A DNA stretch of 64,000 nucleotides. It comes from Gordionus sp. m RMFG-2023 (lineage: Eukaryota > Nematomorpha > Gordioida > Chordodea > Parachordodidae). The notes beneath the pieces were generated by a model. That model saw only the letters and a program-made list of their open reading frames with translations. It made no database searches and was not told where the DNA came from. Location of the stretch: the NCBI RefSeq assembly GCF_954871325.1, contig NC_088778.1, forward strand, positions 20,631,120-20,695,119, given 5' to 3'. Below, one piece after another: positions 59,240 to 64,000 of the stretch (the stretch's first letter is position 1; each line of letters begins with the position of its first letter). The translations under genes were made by a program, and so were the position numbers.

Positions 59240-60945
59240 AAGGATAATATTTTAATTTGACAAATGTCATATTCGTTATTTTTTAAGATTTTTGAAATTT
59301 GACACAAAAGGGTAAAAATATTTGTAAAGATGTTAAATTATAAATTCAATGAAGATGTTTCTTGGAAAATGACAATTATCATAATCGGTATTTTTAAATA
59401 TTATATTTTTTTTACGCTAATGAGCAAAAATATGTATTTTTAACATGTTAAATTTAAATTTCAATTAAGATGTACCATATAACAGTGACAATTGTCATAA
59501 TCATATTTTTTGAATTTTTTTGATTCAAATAGGCAAAAATATAGATTGTAAACATTAAAATTGAAATTTCATGAAGATATACCATAGAAGGTACAATTGT
59601 CATAATCGTTATTTTTATAGTTTTTTCAATTTTTTGACGCAAATGGGCAAAAATATAGATTGTTAACATGTTAGATTAAAAATTTAGTGAAGATGTAACA
59701 TTGATAAGTAACAATTGTCATAATCGTTGTTTAAAGTTTTTTGGATGCAAATGGGTAAAAATATAGATTGTAAACATGTTAAATTAAAATTTAATGAAGA
59801 TGTAACATAGAAAAGGATAATTGTTATTTTTAAATTTTTTTGACGCAATTGGGTTAAAATATAAATTGTAATCTATTTTTATCATATGTTTATAAAATTC
59901 AAAATCTTAACATTAAATTTATAGGATGTTGATTGTATCATATCATTTGATAAATAATATTCATATGGTTTTTAAGTTCTTTTCATAAAAATCTTACCCT
60001 GAATTCAGACTCATCATGATTTCGCCGTGAGTATATAAAAAAAATTTGCTACTGTGAATGCAGGGTTATTAGATGTAGAATTAAAATTTATTAATTAAAG
60101 GAATAAGATTGTGAATCCATATCTTTAAAGTTTAGAATTTAACATGAGCTAGAACCTTCTTTAGTAATCACTTTTCATATTTTTATCAGATTTGCAGGAT
60201 AAAAGACAACGATTATGAGCATGAAAATCGCCATTTGTTTTTTTGTTTCGCCAAATGGTACCAATACATTTCTCAAAAAATAAAAGTTAAAGAACAATGA
60301 TTGTAATAATCGGCACTTTTCTGAATTATTTCAATAAAGTTTAAGCAAAATATCATTTTTTGAATGATTTCTCAAAAAAATATTGGAAAACTTTAAAAAT
60401 ATCGATTCTGACAATTGTCACTTTCTTATGTTACATCTTCATGACATTTTAATTTGACATTTTTGCAATTTATATTTTAATCCATTTGGATCAAAAAAAT
60501 TCTTTTAAAATAACGATTGTGATATTATTTAGAGTACCCATACACTGAAGTTTTATTTTAACATAGAGCAATATTTATTTTAGCCCATTTACGTCAAAAA
60601 ACTTTAAAAATAACGATTATGACAATTGTCACTTTTCTATGGTACATCTTCTTGAAATTTTAATTTAACATGTTTACAATCTATATTTTAACCATTTGCG
60701 TCAAAAAAATTTAAAAATAACTATAATAGCAATTGTCACTTTTCTATGCTACATCTACATGAATTTTTAATTTAACATGTTTACAATTTAAATTTTTACC
60801 CATTTGCGTCAAAAAACTTTAAAAATAACGATTATGATAATTGTCACTTATCTATGGTACATCTTCACTGAAATTTTATTTTAACATGTTAGCAATTTAT
60901 ATTTTTGCCCATTTGCGTCAAATAATTAAAAAAACTTTTAAATCA
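59240..60945. repeat. Foldback core: ~105-118-bp repeats, forward then reverse array
   Basis: Forward units carry GACAATTGTCATAATCGTTA (or variants) near 59258, 59369, 59487, 59593, 59711 and 59815, each followed by GACGCAAATGGGCAAAAATA and TAAACATGTTAAAT. From 60400 the reverse complement appears near 60411, 60515, 60620, 60727 and 60838 (AACGATTATGACAATTGTCA, GCCCATTTGCGTCAAA). GACAATTGTC is itself a 10-bp palindrome. Confidence 0.9.
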
Positions 60946-61935
60946 CCTATAAAAATACGAATCGAATAATAAAATTATTCGTATTCATTTAAATTGAATA
61001 ATTTATTATTCGTATTTTTACGAATAATAAAATGATCGTATTCGTACGAATTGATTATTCGATTCGATTTGAAAATTTTATTAAAAATAAATTAAAAAAG
61101 ATCGATTATAAAATTTATTTTGTAAAATTTACTACGGATAAAAGACAAACAAATTTTATTAGTAAGATAAAATAGAAGCATGCATATTTAGTATATTTAT
61201 ATATAATGTAGAAAAATCAATATAATATTTAATCATGTAGAAGACATATCTGACAATAACCAATTTTTTATACACAAAGTTTTTCGAATTGTATCCTTTT
61301 TTAGCTACATTCTATATTTCGTTACCATATGCGCTCCAACAGAAAAGAGTAGCTCACATGGCTTTGAAGATCCTTGTACTGACAATATGTCTCTCGCCAT
61401 TTTAGATAAAAAAAATCGATCTCCGTGTAGTTTCCACCATTCTAGTGGGTTTTTATTCGACGTGATTCTATAATTAATTGTCAAAAAACTATGCAATCTA
61501 AAATATGGTGTGCAAAACTAATATCTAGCAATAGTTTACAAATAAAGTGTTATAAATTTAAGCAAAAAGTAAAATTTATGATTTCTTCATTATCAAACAA
61601 AGGAGAAATATCTGTTTCGCCATCATTCTTGAGGTGATAGCTACTAGTTTATTATAATTGTATATGTGTTATAACTTCCATAAAATAGATACCTTCTTCG
61701 TCATCGTGAAAGAGTTTTCTGAAGTAGTTTTGGATTATGAAGTTATTCGAATAAAAACAGTCGTTAACAACAATTTTTGAAATATTAAATGTTTCTTCAT
61801 TATTCCACTAGGAAATTTTATTAAAATAAGAAAAATTTCAGGTAATTTCTAATTATAATATATGATTATTTTCCAATATTTATTAATACTACAATTATTT
61901 TAGTCGAATTATCTCGAATAATTCAATCGAACAAT
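60946..61935 (-). mobile_element. hAT element nested in the foldback
   Basis: About 1 kb separating two repeat arrays. The left subterminal part repeats ATTCGTA / CGAATAAT words and includes ATCGAATAATAAAATTATTCG-type palindromes; the right part has TCGAATTATCTCGAATAATT. Minus-strand 61496-61305 encodes the hAT dimerisation domain. Exact ends and duplication were not resolved. Confidence 0.7.
61305..61496 (-). pseudogene. hAT dimerisation-domain fragment
   Basis: NPLEWWKLHGDRFFLSKMAR then DILSVQGSSKPCELLFSVGA is the C-terminal hAT dimerisation domain (NPLxWW ... LA/MARDILSVQASSxPCERLFSxGA). The rest of the transposase is decayed or missing upstream (61500-61900). Confidence 0.85.
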
Positions 61936-62600
61936 AGATAAAATGGGCAAAAATATAAATTGCTAACATGTTAAAATAAAATTTCAGTTAAGATGTTCCA
62001 TAGATAAGTGACAATTGTCATAATCGTTATTTTTAAACTTTTTTGAATTTTTATGACGCAAATGTGTAAAAATATAGGTTGTAAACATGTTAAATAAAAA
62101 TTTGGTGATAATTTGTACCATAGATAAGTGACAATTATCATAATCGTTATTTTTAAATTTTTTTGACGTAAATGGGCTAATGAGTTTTACTAACATGTTT
62201 AAATAAAACTTCAGTGAAATTTTAATTTAACATGTTTATAATCTATATTTTTACCAATTTGCGTCAAAGAATTCAAAAAACTTTAAAAATAACGATTATG
62301 ACCATTGTCACTTGGGTAACTGATATTTTATTTAATCATGTTAGCAATACTTATTTTAGCCTATTTACGTATAATAAACTTTAAAAATAACGATTATGAT
62401 AATTGTCACTATTTTTAATTTAACATGTTAGCAATAATTTTTGCCCATTTGCGTCAAAATTTAAAATATCGATTATGATAATTGTCATTTTTATATGGTA
62501 CATCGTAATTGAAATTTTTATTTAACATGTCAAAAATACATATTTTTGCCCATTAGCGTCACAAAAATCTAATATATTTAGAAATATCGATTATGAAATT
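61936..62600. repeat. Foldback core, second forward/reverse array
   Basis: After the hAT, forward units resume (near 62008 and 62128) and then reverse units follow (near 62291, 62391, 62470). The words are the same as in the first array. So the core reads forward-reverse-forward-reverse. Confidence 0.88.
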
Positions 62601-62982
62601 ATAAAAGATTTCACCTGAAAATTGTTTATTTATAATAAAATTCACAAAAGAATTCCTCAAAAAAGATTTATTTACAGAGAAGATTTAAAATTCTTACCAA
62701 ATCAAAATATGTTCAAAAATCTTTTTGAACCATTTTCAAAATTTAATCATATTTCATTTCATAATATAATAATAATACAATATTAACATTAAATAATAAA
62801 TTATTTTACTAAAATTAAATATATAATAATTACTGCTTGGCATATATTACGGAACGCTGACGGACGATTAGCCGATACAGAATTTTTGACTAATTTACTT
62901 TTAGCCGATTTTTAGGCTAAGCTTAATTAGGCTTAGGGGTAGTTTTTAGCAGATTACGCGACACTATGTATTGATTAAAATA

Positions 62983-64000
62983 AGGGTTGTGCATTTGACC
63001 GCCAAATACGATTCAGTCAATTGACCGGTAAAATATTATCAAATATGGTTAAATTCAAATAAATGTTTTTTACACCAATATTAACTTTATTTTGTATATA
63101 TATAATATTGTAATGAATCTATGTATTATTAAATTTCATAAATTTTTTAATTCATTCCATAGTTAATGTTTCGCCCTCCGTGGCAGAGTCTTGTTCCGAT
63201 TCATATTCAATATCATTATTTTCTTTAATATTTAATCAATCTTAAATTATGGTCCTGTTGTAGAAGTTTTCAATCGATTTCTGTTTTTCATATGAATATT
63301 GCCCCAAACCGACCAATTTCTTTCTGAATAAGAAGTCGAACTAGGAAATGTTGGTAAAATATTAGCTACTTCTCTTAATGGACAAGGTGGGCAAAGTGCA
63401 TTCCATCAGTTTGAGGCCGAAATCTGATGAAATTTATTATATCACTTAAAATATTTTGATTATCATCACCTTGTAAAATACCTAATTCTTGTATTAAATC
63501 ACATGCTTCATCAAATTCAGTATTAGTAAGATGCTCCCCTTGATATTGGGGGTCCAATAAATAAGCAGCATTGTAAGCACATGTATTTACATCATTTTTT
63601 TTTCTCTTTTCAAACATAATTTTAATTTTTTTTTTCTTCAGGTGGAGAAAATATAGAATTATGGCATGATTGTATTATGTGATTTTCCAAATTATGCATC
63701 TCGTTTTTTACGTGAGCCAAAGTACATTTATCCTCTTGCACTTACAACAATGAGGTTGCTAAAGGTTGTAGTATAGCTAAAAAAATTAATTTTTCATCCA
63801 AAATATTTCTTCATTTAATATATTATTGGTAATTTCTACAAATATCACATACAACTTCTTCAACAACTGATGCTTTCAGATCTTACCTATTTTATTGACC
63901 ATGCCCATCTTGTTTGGCTAATTGTACTTAATGTAGATGGTATACCATGTTGATCCTTATTACGGGAAAATACTGCAGCCGGTATGTGTTTATTCTTGAA
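62983..64000 (-). mobile_element. hAT transposon running off the right edge
   Basis: A hAT-like left end AGGGTTGTGCATTTGACCGC at 62983 is followed by GACCGGT subterminal words and a minus-strand transposase. The other end is outside the window, so length and duplication cannot be given. Confidence 0.75.
63260..64000 (-). pseudogene. hAT transposase C-terminal part, decayed
   Basis: The frame 63617-63375 contains AYNAAYLLDPQYQGEHLTNT, the AYLLDPRY block after the catalytic core. It is followed in another frame (about 63400-63260) by the dimerisation domain PLREVANILPTFPSSTSYSE and RNWSVWGNIHMKNRNRLK. The SERNWSxWGxIHxKxRNRL signature is the same class as the hAT at 17189. Towards 64000 catalytic-region words are heavily decayed. 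Inactive as seen. Confidence 0.8.

Larger units (their letters stand above)
58552..62966. mobile_element. Large foldback DNA element (4.4 kb) in integrin intron 10
   Basis: Perfect 6-bp duplication TGTATT (58546-58551 and 62967-62972). Terminal TAGTGTTGCGTAATCTGCTA and TAGTGTCGCGTAATCTGCTA (reverse complement of the right end). The terminal inverted repeats run several hundred bases (about 58552-59240 and 62600-62966). They include GCTAAACC / AGCCGATT and AATCTTTTTTGAGGAATTCT on both arms. Between them lie ~105-118-bp repeats in alternating orientation and an inserted hAT. A 6-bp duplication with TAG..CTA ends would fit a hAT-like (hAT6) element; no own transposase was seen. Confidence 0.9.

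Noticed and set aside
58552-62600. CRISPR-like array from the regular ~105-118-bp repeats
   Set aside because: The units are long, diverged, in alternating orientation and inside a TIR-bounded element in an animal gene; there are no short spacers or cas genes.

Overview
The window is AT-rich (by eye about three quarters A+T) animal DNA: one intron-split host gene in a dense field of DNA transposons. The gene encodes an alpha integrin closest, from memory of the family, to the laminin-receptor class (insect alpha-PS1/mew, vertebrate alpha-3/6/7). That, long transposon-filled introns and tRNA-derived SINEs point to a bilaterian, probably a protostome such as an arthropod. The species cannot be told.

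Layout. 1-3560: two broken Ty3/gypsy fossils on opposite strands, one cut by a hAT miniature element with a perfect 8-bp target duplication. 3561-10459: mostly non-coding AT-rich DNA with four miniature elements. 10460-13110: another gypsy fossil. 15318-26690: a cluster of hAT transposons, several nested, most with visible TIRs and 8-bp duplications, plus a long inverted repeat split by a hAT. 27310-29300: five copies of a tRNA-derived SINE. 30470-35780: repeats, minisatellite and non-coding DNA.

35784 to beyond 58526 (+): the integrin gene. Ten exons are placed to the base; their phases agree throughout and they encode a signal peptide and the seven-bladed beta-propeller (485 codons). The rest of the protein lies past the window. 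Introns hold a hAT with a BED finger, at least six miniature elements, a 5'-truncated reverse transcriptase with an endonuclease-like C-terminus, a pipsqueak-type transposase relic, and a LINE interrupted by a MULE. A 4.4-kb foldback element (58552-62966) begins 25 bp after the exon-10 splice donor and itself contains a hAT. The window ends inside another hAT (62983-64000).

No rRNA gene, functional tRNA gene, CRISPR array or bacterial-style operon was seen. The most distinctive signals are the foldback element with alternating-orientation ~105-118-bp repeats carrying a 10-bp palindrome, a degenerate ~14-bp TTCGC minisatellite at three loci, and the number of separate hAT lineages with readable ends.
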